In this document: in pieces, positions 63,718-64,000 of the stretch
How the letters are laid out: every line of letters starts with the position of its first letter
How positions within the stretch are numbered: position 1 is the stretch's first letter
DNA from: Streptomyces sp. NBC_00461
GTDB lineage: Bacteria; Actinomycetota; Actinomycetes; Streptomycetales; Streptomycetaceae
Assembly (NCBI RefSeq): GCF_036013935.1
Contig: NZ_CP107902.1
Coordinates: forward strand, 5,241,001-5,305,000
Direction of reading: 5' to 3'
Length of the DNA: 64,000 bases
The notes under the pieces: generated by a model
Database searches by the model: none
Seen by the model: only the letters and a program-made list of their open reading frames with translations
What the model was told of the DNA's origin: nothing
Program-made: the position numbers and the translations under genes

Positions 63718-64000
63718 ATGGCGACAACTCGGCCGGTGGCGCTCGTGACAGGTGCCTCATCGGGGATCGGCAAGGAGACGGCCCGCGCCTTCGTCGCGGC
63801 GGGTTTCGAGGTGATCGGAACCGGCCGCAAGACCTCCGGACTCACCCCGCCCGCCGGGGTGACATACCTCGATCTCGACGTGGCCGGCGACGACTCGGCC
63901 ACCGCCGCGGTCGGAAAGGTGATCGACCGGTTCGGACGCATCGACGTCCTGGTCAACAACGCGGGCATCGGCTCGGCGGGCGCGGTCGAGGAGAACTCCG
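63718..64000 (+). CDS. SDR-family oxidoreductase, 3' end outside window
   Basis: The first 94 residues of a classical short-chain dehydrogenase: VALVTGASSGIGKETARAF (cofactor motif), DLDVAG and VLVNNAGIG. ATG 63718 has AAAGGAG upstream. The catalytic Tyr/Lys lie beyond the window. Its promoter has two tandem palindromes, so it is inducible, perhaps by a toxic carbonyl compound. The substrate is unknown. Confidence 0.9.
   Translation, partial: MATTRPVALVTGASSGIGKETARAFVAAGFEVIGTGRKTSGLTPPAGVTYLDLDVAGDDSATAAVGKVIDRFGRIDVLVNNAGIGSAGAVEENS

Overview
The window is about 71-73 % G+C, with GTG and TTG starts, Shine-Dalgarno-spaced start codons, many 4-bp ATGA/GTGA gene overlaps, Tat signal peptides, SARP, gamma-butyrolactone (GBL) and LacI regulators and CTAG avoidance. 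All of this points to a Streptomyces chromosome, probably an accessory arm region. No rRNA, intact tRNA or CRISPR array was found.

Layout. (1) 1-13.2 kb: the end of a sensor histidine kinase, then a plant-polysaccharide utilisation island. It has a secreted beta-helix/double-LamG protein, a decayed GH51 arabinofuranosidase, two GH43-like hydrolases, a sugar ABC importer (binding protein plus two permeases, no ATPase, so probably energised by a shared one) and two overlapping LacI repressors. (2) 13.4-19.5 kb: a cell-wall and secreted-protein island with an XRE regulator carrying a DUF2690-like ectodomain, an M15 peptidase, an amidase, an SH3-like protein, two small secreted DUF2690-like proteins and a propeller protein. 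(3) 19.8-25.7 kb: a serine hydrolase, TerD, an MBL hydrolase and an MFS exporter divergent from a LysR regulator.

(4) 25.8-52 kb: a biosynthetic gene cluster. A SARP, an IS701-type transposase-like gene, two GBL-receptor-type TetR proteins, an AfsA-type GBL synthase and HAD/SDR enzymes form the signalling and regulatory edge. A ten-gene minus-strand operon (44.3 to 32.4 kb) encodes acyl-CoA carboxylase beta and epsilon, a second AfsA-fold protein, a non-canonical KAS III, a flavin monooxygenase, a KAS III-ACP fusion, KAS II, an aldo/keto reductase, a double 3-hydroxyacyl-CoA dehydrogenase and a HAD phosphatase. Divergent from it runs malonyltransferase, an A-T-TE synthetase of the atromentin/polyporic-acid type, an NAD-epimerase, a methyltransferase and a second flavin monooxygenase. 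Together these look able to make malonyl units, build and reduce a short acyl chain on a dedicated ACP, and join or process it with a 2-oxo-acid-type product. The compound cannot be named from sequence. Two palindromes resembling GBL-receptor operators (AREs) are visible. Three related MITE-like elements lie in or beside the cluster, and two of them sit in frame inside genes.

(5) 52.3-55.6 kb: an ECF sigma factor with two paralogous secreted or anchored proteins, divergent from a membrane-anchored Ser/Thr kinase. (6) 55.5-64 kb: stress-type small genes (SHOCT, DUF6325, DUF2252), gene remnants (MMPL, arylsulfatase, quinone reductase), an aldo/keto reductase and the start of an SDR that runs off the window.
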